DNA of 64,000 nucleotides from Ephydatia muelleri (taxonomy: Eukaryota; Porifera; Demospongiae; Spongillida; Spongillidae): the NCBI GenBank assembly GCA_013339895.1, contig JABACO010000002.1, forward strand, positions 6,430,396 to 6,494,395. The letters are read 5' to 3'. The notes beneath the pieces were generated by a model. That model was not told where the DNA came from, did no database searches, and saw only the letters and a list, made by a program, of their open reading frames with translations. The stretch's first letter is position 1. Every line of letters begins with the position of its first letter. This document shows, piece by piece, positions 44,467 to 56,459 of the stretch. Both the position numbers and the translations under genes were made by a program.

Positions 44467-45090
44467 GTGGTCAATCTGTTTCACGTTGAAGAAAATGACC
44501 TCAAAAGCATGACTGTTGGCATGCTGGCCTTAAATAGGTGCACTTTGCTGACCACTGGTAATGTCCCAGCTGAGCTAAAACACATATTGATCCATTTGAA
44601 GGCAGAGGAATGGGAGAAGGTGCTTATGGACCACCCTGATGATGGGTTTGTGGCATATCTCCTGTCCTGAATACAGAAAGGTTTTCCTAGTGGGCTTCCA
44701 TTGTCTCCTACCCTGTCCAAAAAGGATACAAGTGATGGACTGAGTCTGGGCACGAGGCCACAAGCAGGAGGTCTAACCATACACCCAATCAACAACAACA
44801 CAACACCCCATGCTTCAGATGTAGCCTGCATATGAGATAGCACATGGTTCAGAGCAGGTGACACTCTTGAATTAGCAAATGCCTTGCAGAGCTTAGTGGT
44901 CAATTGGCTAGTGAAAGACATGAGGCTATATACGTATGACCCCAGAGTAACTGGTTCAATGGATAAATACATATGCACATTGTACCACACACAAGATACC
45001 TTCACTCTCCCTCTTCCCACCTCCCCATCCCTCCAGCTCCAGCTGCGTCACCACACCAAGTTAGACACAATTATTAATGAATGATATTGA
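44467..45090 (+). mobile_element. Retroelement fragment (possibly DIRS-like), fossil
   Basis: A short broken piece includes EEWEKVLMDHPDDGFVAYLL, which resembles the region before the reverse transcriptase in DIRS-type and related retroelements of sponges and cnidarians. No terminal repeats or other domains are recognised. It is an old scrap, broken in more than one place. Confidence 0.35.
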
Positions 45091-45251
45091 AGTGTCTCGA
45101 ACAAAAACATTCATGGAGTATGAGCACTTGGTTACCATGGAACCAACTAACTAGCTCCACCCCTTTCATACATACTCCTCCCTTTTTGTGGTCTGGCATC
45201 ATATGTGAACAATAGATGACATCATTCTATGCAGTTTACATACAGGCAGCA

Positions 45252-45613
45252 TTAGTCGTACCAAGACATAAATGTTATTCTACCCAAGAGTTCCTGTGGT
45301 ACTATTGGTTTATACTTCTCATCAAGTCTCAGCATCTTCACTTTTGTGTTAGACATCATAGCATCCATCAGATACTGCACACCATCATCTGACATCTCTT
45401 CACATCTCCACACATCCAGCTCCTCCAATGTTGGGTGGTCTTTGAGCACATCAGCTAGACCTTTGGCTCCTTGGACTCCAAATGGATTGCCCCTAAGGTC
45501 CAGTTTCTTCAGTTTGCACCACTTCAGTCCACCACAGAGCTCACATATGGCTTCATTCCTTAGACCACACCCCTCCAGCCTCAGCTCAGACAGTGTTGTG
45601 TTGTGCTTGAGTG
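45252..45613 (-). CDS. Last LRR exon of a second LRR/NLR gene
   Basis: The acceptor TCTGTGCAG gives a phase-1 start; the frame runs 120 codons to a stop (MSWYD-stop). It encodes about four LRRs: LSELRLEGCGLRNEAICEL, LKKLDLRGNPFGVQGAKGL, LEELDVWRCEEMSDDGVQYL and a closing VKMLRLDEKY. The sequence differs from the cassette type, as expected for a C-terminal capping region. Its phase and strand allow it to end a transcript carrying the cassettes at 51.9-64 kb, about 6.3 kb upstream. The gene's NACHT part, if any, lies beyond the window. Confidence 0.8.
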
Positions 45614-46659
45614 CTGCACAGATAAGTATTTCCATTAATACTAACACTCCCTGTGTGCATGCTTATATACATGATGGACACAACATAACAGGATGAGAAA
45701 AAGTAAAATCACAAGTCACACATCAGTGGTGGTACCAGGTTGTGTGTGGGGATGGGGAGGAGGGATTGGCTGTTAATAGATGGTGTGGATGCTTCACACT
45801 AGATGAGGGTGTATATGTGATATATGGATGGAGAGACAATATATGTGCACATGCTCATATTGGTTTGAGATGTCATTTGTAATGCACTCCTATGCTTCCA
45901 TGCATACATGCAATGTACATTATGTGTGCTCATGATTCTGTGCACGTGATATCTATTCATGAGCACACATGTGCACATATACACACACATGTCCTTACAC
46001 ACACAGACATAGACACACATATATACTGTAAATACAAGCATAAGTATGGAAGACATGAGTGGTAACATAGTTTTGGGGCATTAAGTGTACACACCATGTA
46101 TATATCATTTTTGTTTTGTACATGATGTGTGCACTACATGGAATTAACTCATTGCACCTGGAAGCCATGTAGTAATGGAAAGGTTTAGCATGAGTACTGA
46201 ACTTGTAACATTACCATAAATACCTGTGCATGTATTAGTTGTACTGATTTATGTGCTCCTATTTTGTTGTATTTCAATTTGCATAAACGTAAAGTGAAGA
46301 TGGATAATAATTTAAAATTTTCACTTTCCGTTGCATAGACTGCAATAACAGCAGCATTTCTATATGCACCAAATGGAGGGGCGAATTTGTTTGGAACCTT
46401 TACACAATCAGTTATGTTGCCATTGTGATCCTATGTAGGAATAGTCAGGTGATCAAATGACACCTCTTCTTCACATTATTAATGCCAGTAGAGTAACTTG
46501 TTCCGTTTATGAAGCAAGTACAATGTGCATTGGTCACCCACATCTGTACATGTACACGCTACATTCTATGTTCAGGCTATGTACATGCGCATATATAAAT
46601 GTGCTAGTATGTGGTGTAAATGAATAAGTCTTTTTGAGATGCAGGTGGGAAGGAAGGTT
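45614..46659. other. Intron-like sequence, no exon found
   Basis: This is AT-rich with short CA-type repeats (about 45965-46025). Nothing else is recognised. Confidence 0.5.
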
Positions 46660-48297
46660 TAAAACATGTCTCACAATAAACGTTTCATCAGTACGTCCGG
46701 GTCACAAATCCACTCATCTACTGAACCATGTTTGTCGTCATCTGTTTGTAGTACAACGTTTGAACCACAAGTTCACCAGCCTCCTATTTTCAGTCAGTTT
46801 GGAGACAGTTTTCACCCGGACATTGGAATCATATATGTTGACTGTTAGCAGAATTCACACAATTTTTGCACTAGCATTCAATCCTTATCAGCTGCTGAAA
46901 AGTATCGTTTGTTATGTAAAAAGCATAATAAGCCATCTGAAGATCATGCATTCCCTTGTACTTTGTTTGGGTAGTACAACAGACAATTTCAGTTTAAATG
47001 GTTCGATATGTACTCTTGGATTGTGTACAGTACTGTAGTTGAGGGTGTCTATTGTATTTTGTGCACTCTTCAGTGATAACCGTGTCACTATGGGTTGCCT
47101 TGGGAATGAACCCTGTGTTGCGTGGAATACATTGTAAAACACATGGCAGCTGTAAAAAATATCAGCAATGAATGTACAACAGGATCGAGTACCCTGAAAC
47201 TGGGCTTATTACCACAATGGATACAAAGCGCATAGCTAACATAGCCCAAAAACAGGGTGGTCCTGAAGTTTATCATTGAAGCTATTCTGTTTTGTGCTAA
47301 ACAATGCGTAGCATTAAGAGGTGATTGTGAAGAACTGGAAGTAAAGTATTCTAAAGCTACTTGTCAAATCACAATGTCATTCTATGTACCCACTTATATT
47401 CACCTGCAATGAAAAATGCTACATACAAATCTCTTCGAACGCTGCTTAATATAATGGAAGACATATTTGAGATTGTACAAGAGATTAAAACTAAATTAAA
47501 TTGTTGTTTTCTTAACAATTTACCAATACCTATCTCAATTGTCTACTATATAGCTGCAAAGTAGAGCCATAGATGTGTATGAAGCATTTGAGATGATTGA
47601 GGACATTCCGAAAGTATATAAGAATGAAAGAGATAATGTGGATAGTGGATTTCAAATAATATTTGATCAGCCGGTACAAATGGCTGATAAAGTGGGATGT
47701 ACAGTATCAGACCCTCGCACTGCTGGAAGGCATTGAATTAATGTCTCTTCTGCTACCCCTACTGAGCACTATAAGAGGAATGTTGCCATACCATTTCTGG
47801 ACCATGTCCTCTCTCATCTTAATGAGCAGTTTCAACTTTGTCAGTTATCTTTTAACCATAGTTTCATCTGTAATGTTCAACCTTCAAAGCTGAGTGAAAT
47901 CATTGTTCAGTATCATCATGATCTACCCACCCCAGAGCTATTGGAGAAGGAAATGTGCAGATGGAAGTCTAAAGACAGTACTGTGCCTGCAGATAAGCTT
48001 CCCAATTCACCATCAGAAGCCATCAAGGAGTGTGATGCACAGCTGTATCCTAACATCAGAATTCTTTTGCAAATTGCATGCACACTACCATGCAGTAACA
48101 TCTTGTGAATGCGAAAGAAGTGCAAGTGTCCTAAGACGCCTGAAGACCTATATGAGAGCCACAATGGGTAATGAATGATTGGCAAATTTGGCATTACGTC
48201 ACACTCATTATGATCAGTACACAATATTGACAGGGTTATTGACATGTATGCGCAGATGCATCCAAGAAGAATTGAATTAGAAACACTTCTAATGTAA
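46660..48297 (+). pseudogene. hAT transposase of P52rIPK/ZMYM1-like type, decayed
   Basis: This is a plus-strand reading with many stops and frame changes. Recognisable pieces in order are: LSAAEKYRLLCKKHNKPSED and YSTVVEGVYCILCALFSDN (TTF-type zinc-finger region, 46.88-47.08 kb), IIEAILFCAKQCVALRGDCE (47.27-47.33 kb), VAIPFLDHVLSHLNEQF (about 47.79 kb), a spacer ending LYPNIRILLQIACTLPC, and the hAT dimerisation motif CECERSASVLRRLKTYMRAT (48.10-48.16 kb). It is opposite in strand to the LRR gene and probably lies in its intron. Terminal repeats were not located. Confidence 0.75.
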
Positions 48298-49735
48298 CCT
48301 TTCATTGACTGTTATTGCATCTAGCTGAATTATTTGTGTGTACATGTGGTGAATAGAATTGATTGAACCATAGATACATTCATGATCGAACAGATAGTAG
48401 CACATGCATGCTGGTTGGTTCGTTTAATCAAATAACTGCACCCCCCCCCCCACTTGAACATACGGGCCTGTACATGTACATAATATATGCTGGCATGTGC
48501 ATAAGTATACTGTAGATATATCAGTCTGTTTTTAGATGCAGGTAGGAATCTTTAAAATTAAAAATATGCCTCACAATAAGGAAACAATATCAATATAATA
48601 TTTATTCAGTTAAAATGCTTTTAGCATACCTAATCTCTTTCGGGTGTTGAACCACTCCCCCCTCCTCAACACAACATTTTTCATCACAAAAAACAGCAAC
48701 TACAATTGGTTCTAACAAATTATTGATTTAACCCCTCCACCCCCCCTCTCTGTAATCCATACATGAGACTTAGTGCAAGAGTAATCTTGGCCACAAGTGT
48801 CTCACCAGTCTCCTCTTATAACTCTCTATAATCTATAGTGTAGCTACTGAAATAGCATTTGTGTGTGTGTATGGGTGTGTGTGTTTGTGTGTGTGTGTAG
48901 GGTGTGTGTTTGTGTGTGTGTAGGGTGCATACATGTATAATGTTATGTAACGTGTATTGTGTAAATATTATTAATATGAATATGCATGCATAATTCTTCC
49001 ACATCAATAATTGCACACACACACACACACACATACACACACACATTCATACATGTAAAGACAACACACACACATACATACATGTAAAGACACAAACTAT
49101 TTTTATCAGAATTGCAAACCACAAACTGAATCTTTGAATAAAGCAGAATAAAAACCTCCGTAAACACCAAATAGTAGAGATTAATGGAGTCATGCCCCAG
49201 GCCATGTAGGAAGGGCCATCATAGCTGTAATGGTACTGTACCTAGTATTCTTGCTTTTTGCACCACCAATCCTACATCCTACAGATCACTTCCTCGATAG
49301 AGAAATTATCTTATTTACTTGTTTCCCTGATTATTATCCCCAGCCCCCTCCCCCTCGTCCCCAGGACAGTATTGATAGCTATTGGTTCAGTTCTAAAAAC
49401 ATTTTCTTGGTACCGCTTTCACTCAGTAGCCCGCTATGAGTCTTGGTACCACTTTGTGCTTGGACTTGGGGGTCTTCTTCAGTCGTACCTGGTACTCTTC
49501 CACTATCACTAAACGTAATACAATGACAACCACCTGCCGAGTTTCTACTTAAGACAATAGTAATATCATAATTGCACATGATACTTGCAGCCAGGCAACC
49601 GTTACACCTGCTATACATTACGACAAGAATCGATTCTCCCAACTGGAAAGAAAGTTTCTAGGTTTTTGTCACTATTGCATAGTAAGTATTAATTAGTTGT
49701 GTAGGTCAATCAATTTTATTTAGGGTCACAAACCT
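48298..49735 (-). other. Intron unit of the second LRR gene
   Basis: This is a copy of the large intron unit also seen at 0.5-1.0 plus 5.4-6.3 kb and at 55-56, 57-58 and 61.4-62.6 kb. It contains a GT-rich tract (about 48858-48920), a CA tract (about 49014-49064) and the recurring open frame at 49379-49642. There is a C run near 48441-48453. Confidence 0.55.
48858..49064. repeat. Paired GT-rich and CA tracts
   Basis: The GT-rich tract at about 48858-48920 and the CA tract at about 49014-49064 lie about 100 bp apart in inverted sense. The same pairing recurs in the other intron units. Confidence 0.85.
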
Positions 49736-51338
49736 CAGCGGCGGAACCAGGGGGGGGGGGCACTCGGGGCACGTGCCTCCCCCCCCCCCCCCCCCCCCCC
49801 CCCCAATACATAACTTTGCAGGCCGTAATAGTTACACGCTTGCGCTGCCTATTGCATTGATACACGTACACATGAACTCTACTACTGTACTATATCCCGG
49901 GCCCCTCAATACGCTATCATAATTCACTGGTTGAAGCACAGTTCCAAAAGGTATTGTAAAATTTGCCACATGTACCTTTCATGTGAAATATTAACTGCTA
50001 GATATACTATTATTCAGATACGCTTGAATGATACCAAACATGGGGAAATGTACCAAGAAGCTTGCAGTCTTGCTCATTCTGTTGATGTTAACCCATCAAA
50101 CCACAAATTTGTGGGACGTCAACAGCATTGCAGCAATGCTCACGATCAAGAGGATACTGTTGAAGAGTACTATAGGATTAACATCTGTGACGGAGCCGAG
50201 CTAACTCTAATATGCATTTTGTAATTGATCGTCTGAGCATGCGCGTATGGGTATATATTGGGATGTATTGTGATTAATAACATTCTGGTTCTCGGGTTTT
50301 ATTTCTATAACGGAAGATGGACGTCGTTACTGTCGGAGGTTAGCCACACACCACAATTCCATTTCTGGACCATTTGCTGTCTGAGTTTGAAAACAGGTAA
50401 TCAATAATTACTTTGCATTTGTATAGCCAGATCTCTAAACGTAATACACTTTAAAAAAAAAAAGATGGACTTACATGTAGTAATGTTTCATTACCTCCTT
50501 CATATGCATGATTAATTGTAGATTTTTTGAACTAAATCTGCAAGCATTAAAGGGCTTTACTATATTGCACTCACTTACTGCTGTAACAATCCTAAAGCAT
50601 GATGATCTCAAATATTTTATGGATGATTTGCCATATCTGCAGTCATTACCACAAGAGCTCGAACTTTGGCAGGTAAATATAGTTTAGTATTAGCAAATCG
50701 CAATGTTATAAATAATATAAATCACAGCTTTTCTGGTCCACTACTAACGTAACCAATCGACCCAATAATCTTGTTGTCTCTACAAGCTTGTAGCAAAGTG
50801 CAGTTTCCCATTATTTATACAATCCTCCACATCATGGCAGTATGGCCCCTGACTAGTTGTGAAGCAGAACGATCATTTACAGAATTACCTGACATCGACG
50901 ATGAAAGAGGATCGTTTAAATGGTTGGCTCTTATGATGGTCCACCGTACCATCTCTGTGTCAGTCAAGAACATCATCTACACATTTGCGGCAAGGCATCC
51001 TCGAAGAATGAGATTGGAACATATACAGCGCTATGCCATAATGTTGTGTAGATAATACATGTGCACGCCATTTCATTTTCATTACCATGCGTATATACTA
51101 GTACCGTAAACATGTGCGTTTTATTATTATTAAACAGCGCAAAACCCAACCGGTGAAAACAGCTTTATTTTAACGCGTTTTATGATAGGAATATAATAAA
51201 GTTGCAAAGCTTCTGGGGCTCCGCCCCACATCCCAATGTGGGAGCTTACAGCGCTCCCCCATACCCCTGGGGCAGGAGGGGTACCCCCTCCCGCACCCAC
51301 CATACGTGCCCCCCCTCCCAAACCTGGATCCGCCGCTG
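49736..51338 (+). mobile_element. hAT-type element, copy 1
   Basis: This 1.6-kb element ends in CAGCGGCGGA(A/T)CCAGG and its reverse complement CCTGGATCCGCCGCTG and is flanked by a 5-bp duplication, AACCT. Empty sites are present near 6285-6300 and 62660. Just inside the left end are a G run and a C run around GCACTCGGGGCACGTGCC. It carries a split transposase remnant with spliced-looking pieces: a GRQQH...EEYYRINI part (49931-50190), PFLDHLLSEFENR (ends at donor 50397), 50522-50672 and 50794-51055. Confidence 0.85.
50794..51055 (+). pseudogene. hAT dimerisation-domain exon, copy 1
   Basis: This follows an acceptor (AAGCTTGTAG). It encodes CSFPIIYTILHIMAVWPLTS then CEAERSFTELPDIDDERGSF, WLALMMVHRTISVSV and a closing RRMRLEHIQRYA, matching the C-terminal hAT dimerisation domain (PxTxCEAERSFSxL...LALxxxHR). 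It is the best-preserved part of a transposase whose catalytic core is not present in this copy. Confidence 0.75.
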
Positions 51339-51944
51339 AACCTACATTCTACTCCCACACATGGCATTTCTGTCTAATACTTAGACAGCCAATGGTTGTA
51401 CATGTTATCTATAGGGTAAGGCACTCCTGCATGGAAGAAATATTCAAATTGAAATTTATTTCGTCTTTGTACGACGTTCCTAACTTGAGTTACACGTGGA
51501 CGAAGGAGGAGAAAATTAAATGGCTGATATTGAAGTCCAGACCTGTTGCTCCAAATGTTTAACAAAGCGTTTGTTGTATGTACATACTAGATTATATGTA
51601 AGCGGGCGAGTGGAGGCAACACACCGTTATCGTTTTAAAACATACAAACTAAAACTCCCCCCATGGAGCCAATCCTACATAGGTACACAAGCGCGAGTCC
51701 TGATTATTTCTCCTCAGCCATAAAAGCCTTCTTCAACAGCGTTTAATATTTGCAAATTCGATATTTGTCTTAGTCTAGTGTTACACACGCTGTATGGTAC
51801 CGCATAAAACACTACATTTACACACGTAATATGCTTTTAATATGCCATCATCATTCCAAAATAATAGGTAAGTAGTGCACAGAGAGATATGATGTAATGC
51901 TCTTTCATACATGTAGGGACATACTTGCATTATGTCATTCTTAC

Positions 51945-52112
51945 CAAGGCATGATGCTCTCTTGTTATCAATGGTGCTCCATGACAGGACCAGGGTTTCC
52001 AACTTGGTATTGACTTGAACACCTTTGATCACTTCTTCTAATCCCTCTGGTTGTAGTCCACATCCATCAAGGTCCAGTACCTTAAGAGTATTATTCTCCT
52101 TCAACATCATAC
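51945..52112 (-). CDS. LRR cassette exon
   Basis: This 168-bp phase 1-1 exon has variable positions KVLDLDGCGL and ETLVLSWSTIDNKRASC. Its flanks are nearly identical to those of 60391-60558, yet the two exons differ at a few residues (see findings). End positions may be off by one base. Confidence 0.85.
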
Positions 52113-52284
52113 CTGTGTGAAGTAATGTTCACAACATTGAGACTTCTTATGATGACTGACACAGGTGTGTGCATGCGTACACTGCATACATGTATCCACT
52201 AAGATAAAGAGAAAGAGAGGATGATGCAAGTCCCTTTCTGTTTCAGTGATATAAGTTCTCTTTTGTATCGTTGTGATTGAACAT

Positions 52285-53176
52285 GCAGTAATGTTTCATT
52301 ACCTCCTTCATATGCATGATTAATTGCAGATTTTTTGAACTAAATTAGCAAGCATTAATAGGCTTTACTATATTGCACTCACTTGCTGCTGTAACAATCC
52401 TAAAGCATGATGATCTCAAATATTTTATGGATGATTTGCCATATCTGCAGTCATTACCACAAGAGCTCGAACTTTGGCAGGTAAATATAGTTTAGTATTA
52501 GCAAATCGCAATGTTATAAATAATATAAATCACAGCTTTTCTGGTCCACTACTAACGAAACCAATCGACCCAATAATCTTGTTGTCTCTACTAGCTTGTA
52601 GCAAAGTGCAGTTTCCCATTATTTATACAATCCTTCACATCATGGCAGTATGGCCCCTGACTAGTTGTGAAGCAGAACGATCATTTACAGAATTACCTGA
52701 CATCGACGATGAAAGAGGATCGTTTAAATGGTTGGCTCTTATGATGGTCCACCGTACCATCTCTGTGTCAGTCGAGAACATCATCGACACATTTGCGGCA
52801 AGGCATCCTCGAAGAATGAGATTGGAACTTATACAGCGCTATGCCATAGATCATTGTTATGAATGTTGTGTAGATAATACATGTGCATGCGGTTTTGTTT
52901 TCATTACCATGCGTATACTAGTACCGTAAACATGTGCGTTTTATTATTATTAAACAGCGCAAAACCCAACCGGTGAAAACAGCTTTTTTTTAACGCGTTT
53001 TATGTTTGGAATATAACAAAGTTGCAAAGCTTCTGGGGCTCCGCCCCACATCCGATGTGGGAGCTTACAGTGCTTCCCCATACCCCCTAGCTGGGGCAGG
53101 AGGGGTACCCCTGCACCCACCCCAGCCACACCCACCATACGTGCCCCCCCCCCTCTCAAACCTGGATCCGCCGCTG
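52285..53176 (+). mobile_element. hAT-type element, 5'-truncated copy 3
   Basis: This contains the right part of the same hAT element, starting abruptly at the point matching about 50477 in copy 1 and running to the right terminal repeat (CCTGGATCCGCCGCTG). It holds the dimerisation-domain exon (frame in 52474-52929), here with a slightly longer C-terminus. It arose as part of a tandem duplication rather than a new insertion, as judged from its junction. Confidence 0.8.
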
Positions 53177-53778
53177 AACCTACATTCTACTCTCACGCAT
53201 GGCATTTCTGTCTAATACTTAGACAGCCAATGGTTGTACATGTTATCTATAAGGAAAGGCACTCCTGCATGGAAGAAATATACAATTTGAAATTTATTTC
53301 GTCTTTGTATGACGTTCCTAACTTGAGTTACACGTGGACGAAGGAGGAGAAAAATTAAATGGCTGATACTGATGTCCAGACCTGTTGCTCCAAATGTTTA
53401 ACAAAGCGTTTGTTGCATAGATTATATGTATGCAGGCGAGTGGAGCAACACTCCGTTATCGTTTTAAAACATACCATCTAAAACTCCCCCCATGGAGCCA
53501 ATCCTACATAGGTACACTAGGGCGGGTCCTGATTATTTCTCCTCAGCCATAAAAGCCTTCTTCAACGGAGTTTAATATACACTGTATCCAAATTCGATAT
53601 TTGTCTTAGTCTAGTGTTACACACGCTGTATGGTACCACACAAAACACTACATTTACGCACGTAATATGCTTTTAATATACCATCATCATTCCAAAATAA
53701 TAGGTAATTAGTGCACAGAGATGTGATGTAATGCTCTTTCATACATGTAGGGACATACTTGCATTATGTCATTCTTAC

Positions 53779-53946
53779 CAAGGCATGATGCTCTCTTGTT
53801 ATCAATAGTGTTGTATGACAGGACCAGGGTTTCCAACTTGGTATTGACTTGAACACCTTTGATCACTTCTTCTAATCCCTCTGGTTGTAGTTCACATTCC
53901 TCAAGGTACAGTTCCTTAAGAGTATTATTCTCGTTCAACATCATAC
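53779..53946 (-). CDS. LRR cassette exon
   Basis: This 168-bp phase 1-1 exon has variable positions KELYLEECEL and ETLVLSYNTIDNKRASC. The opening reads MMLNENN rather than MMLKENN. It lies about 1.83 kb upstream (in transcription) of the cassette at 51945, the length of the local tandem duplication. Confidence 0.85.
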
Positions 53947-54153
53947 CTGTGTGAAGTAATGTCCACAATGTTGAGACTTCTTATGATGACTGACACACAT
54001 GAGGGTCAGGGATTGAATCAACGAGTGCAAAGTGACTACATGTATGGGGTCAGTACACTATACAAGGCACTGTTACAGGTGTGTGCATTTGTACACTGTA
54101 TACATGTACATGTATCCACTCTATGCAAGCTACATACATCGATTTGTGTGCCC

Positions 54154-54318
54154 TTACTTGTAAGGGAAAGGGGAAGAGAGGATGATGCAAGGCCCTTTCT
54201 GTTTCAGTGATATAAGTTCTCTTTTGTATCGTTGTGATTGAACATCATTAAATTTTTGTATATATTCCCATTTGAGAGTTGTTGAATAAAGATTCCGTCT
54301 AAACACATTGTAGTGTTT
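54154..54318 (-). pseudogene. Decayed relative of the terminal exon (type B)
   Basis: This is homologous to the exon at 7012-7229 and has an acceptor (TCTAAAG), but in the same phase it meets a stop after about six residues. A similar copy is at 60645-60803 and a shorter one near 150-270. It would give a very short tail, or is dead. Confidence 0.45.
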
Positions 54319-55491
54319 CTTTAGACAACAAGTTTGAAGTACAGCATGCAAAGAATTTAATTTGCAGTGTGGTATGCAATAAATGATAAAAAGGTCTCCT
54401 CAGACTATTAAACTGTACATTTTATTTAATTATTGTGTAACACATCATCGCATGTTTTCAATTCCATTCGTTGCACAAACACGTTGTGCTGTTAAACAGT
54501 GATACATGTAACATGTTTCTGTCAAAGTGAGGCACTCGCAATCCCTACCCACACACCCACACACACACACACCGCACATATCACATACACACACTCTGGA
54601 CTAGGGAGATTTAATTAAGTGATAAATTACACAATTACATGAACTGTACATCATAACTCAATGCATAAAGAAGCCTTGTTATACAAGTAACATTAATTAG
54701 TGGCAAGGCTTAGTACTGAACTTTAGCATCATATATATAATTCGTTGTATTGTTATATTTCTGTGCTTCTGTTATTACTGTATTTCATATTGCTTAAACA
54801 TACAAAAAGATATTACAATACTCAATCCAAAACTGAACCTGTGGTTTAACTTTCTGTTGCATAGACTGCAATACCTATTCCATTATTAGACACGGTGTAA
54901 ACATGCAGGTCTGTTTTTAGATGCAGGTGGGAATCGTTAAAATTTAAATAATGTCTCACAATTAGGAAACGACATCACTTTTTAAGCATACCTTATCTCT
55001 TTCGGGTGATGAACCACTCCCCCCTCCTCAACGCAACATTATTCATCACAAGAAATAGCAAATACAATTGGTTCTAACAAATTATTGATTTAACCCCTCC
55101 ACCCCCTTTTCTGTAATCCATGCACGAGATTTAATGCAAGAGTAATTTTGTTCACAAGAGTCTCACCAGTTTCCTCTTATGACACTAGAATCTATAGTGC
55201 AGCTACTGAAATAGCGTGTGTGTGTTTCTGTGTGCATGTGTGTGTGTGTCTGTGTGCATGTGTGTGTGTGTGTGTGGATGTGTGTGTAGGGTGCATACAT
55301 GTATCATGTTATGTAGCATGTGCATTGTGTAAATAATATTAATATGCAAACAATGCATGTACTAAAATCAGCTTGCGAAGGTTCAAAATGGTTCCTGTCA
55401 TTTTTAGTTTAAATGTGGGAGGGGAGTGGTTTCCAGGCAACAAGAAAACAATACTAAGTACACTCGTGCATTATTCCTCACATCAATAATT

Positions 55492-55525
<34 letters not shown>

Positions 55526-56297
55526 GTGTACAGACACAAATCATTATTATCAAAAATGCAGTCAATTGAGCAAATCACGAACTGAATCTTTGAATAAAGC
55601 AGAATAAGAACCTCTGTAAACAACAAATAGTGGAGATTAATGGAGTCATGCCCCAGGCCATGTAGGAAGGGCCATTATAACTGTAATGGTACTGTACCTA
55701 GTATCCTTGCTTTTTGCACCACCAATCCTACATCCTACAGATCACTTCCTCGATAGAGAAATTATCTTATTTACTTGTTTCACTAATTATTATTCCCCCC
55801 TCCCCCTCCTCCCCAGGACAGTATTGATAGCTATTGGTTCAGTTCTAAAAACAGATTCTTGGTACCACTTTCGCTCAGTAGCCCGCTGTGAGTCTTGATA
55901 CCACTTTGTGCTTGGACTCCTTGAAACCCCCTCATCCTCGATACATTTTATTTTGGGAGACAACAATCCGTTATCATTTTTAAATGCACGCTCAATCAAA
56001 AACTACGCCTGTGGAGCCAATCCTACATAGGTACACTAGCGTGGGTCCTGATTATTTTCTCCTCAGCCATAAAAGCCTTCTTCAACAGAGTTTAATATTT
56101 GCAATTCTAACATTTGTTTTAGTCTAGTGTTACACACGTTGTACGGTACAACATAAAACACTACATTTAAACACGTAATATACTTTTAATATACCATCAT
56201 AATCATAATTCCAAAATAATAGGTAAGTAGTGCACAGAGATGTGATGTAATGCTCTTTCATACATGAATGGACATACCTGTATGATGTCATTCTTAC
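54319..56297 (-). other. Intron unit of the second LRR gene
   Basis: This is another copy of the large intron unit, with GT-rich (55217-55288) and CA (55493-55521) tracts. The recurring open frame (near 55790-55930) has diverged in this copy. No exon was found. Confidence 0.55.
55217..55521. repeat. Paired GT-rich and CA tracts
   Basis: The GT-rich tract at 55217-55288 and the CA tract at 55493-55521 are in the same relative order as in the other intron units. Confidence 0.85.
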
Positions 56298-56459
56298 CAA
56301 GGCATAATGCTCTCTTGTTATCAATGGTGTTGTGTGACAGGTCCAGGGTTTCCAACTTGGTATTGACTTGAACACCTTTCATCACTTCTTCTAATCCCTC
56401 TGGTTGTAACCCCTTAAAGTTGAGTTCCTTAAGAGTATTATTCTCCTTCAACATCATAC
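56298..56459 (-). CDS. LRR cassette exon, 6 bp shorter
   Basis: This 162-bp phase 1-1 exon lacks two codons in the first repeat (KELNFKGLQPEG, so the conserved Cys is gone) and has VMKG and RALCLG changes. The second repeat reads ETLDLSHNTIDNKRALC. The frame is intact, so this is either a functional variant or an early decaying copy. Confidence 0.8.

Larger units (their letters stand above)
49200..52284. repeat. Segmental duplication, copy 1 (partner 57640-60728)
   Basis: About 3 kb is nearly identical to 57640-60728 at an offset of about 8.44 kb. It includes a hAT element, the recurring open frame and an LRR cassette. Identity ends at 52284, exactly where a truncated hAT copy begins. Confidence 0.85.
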
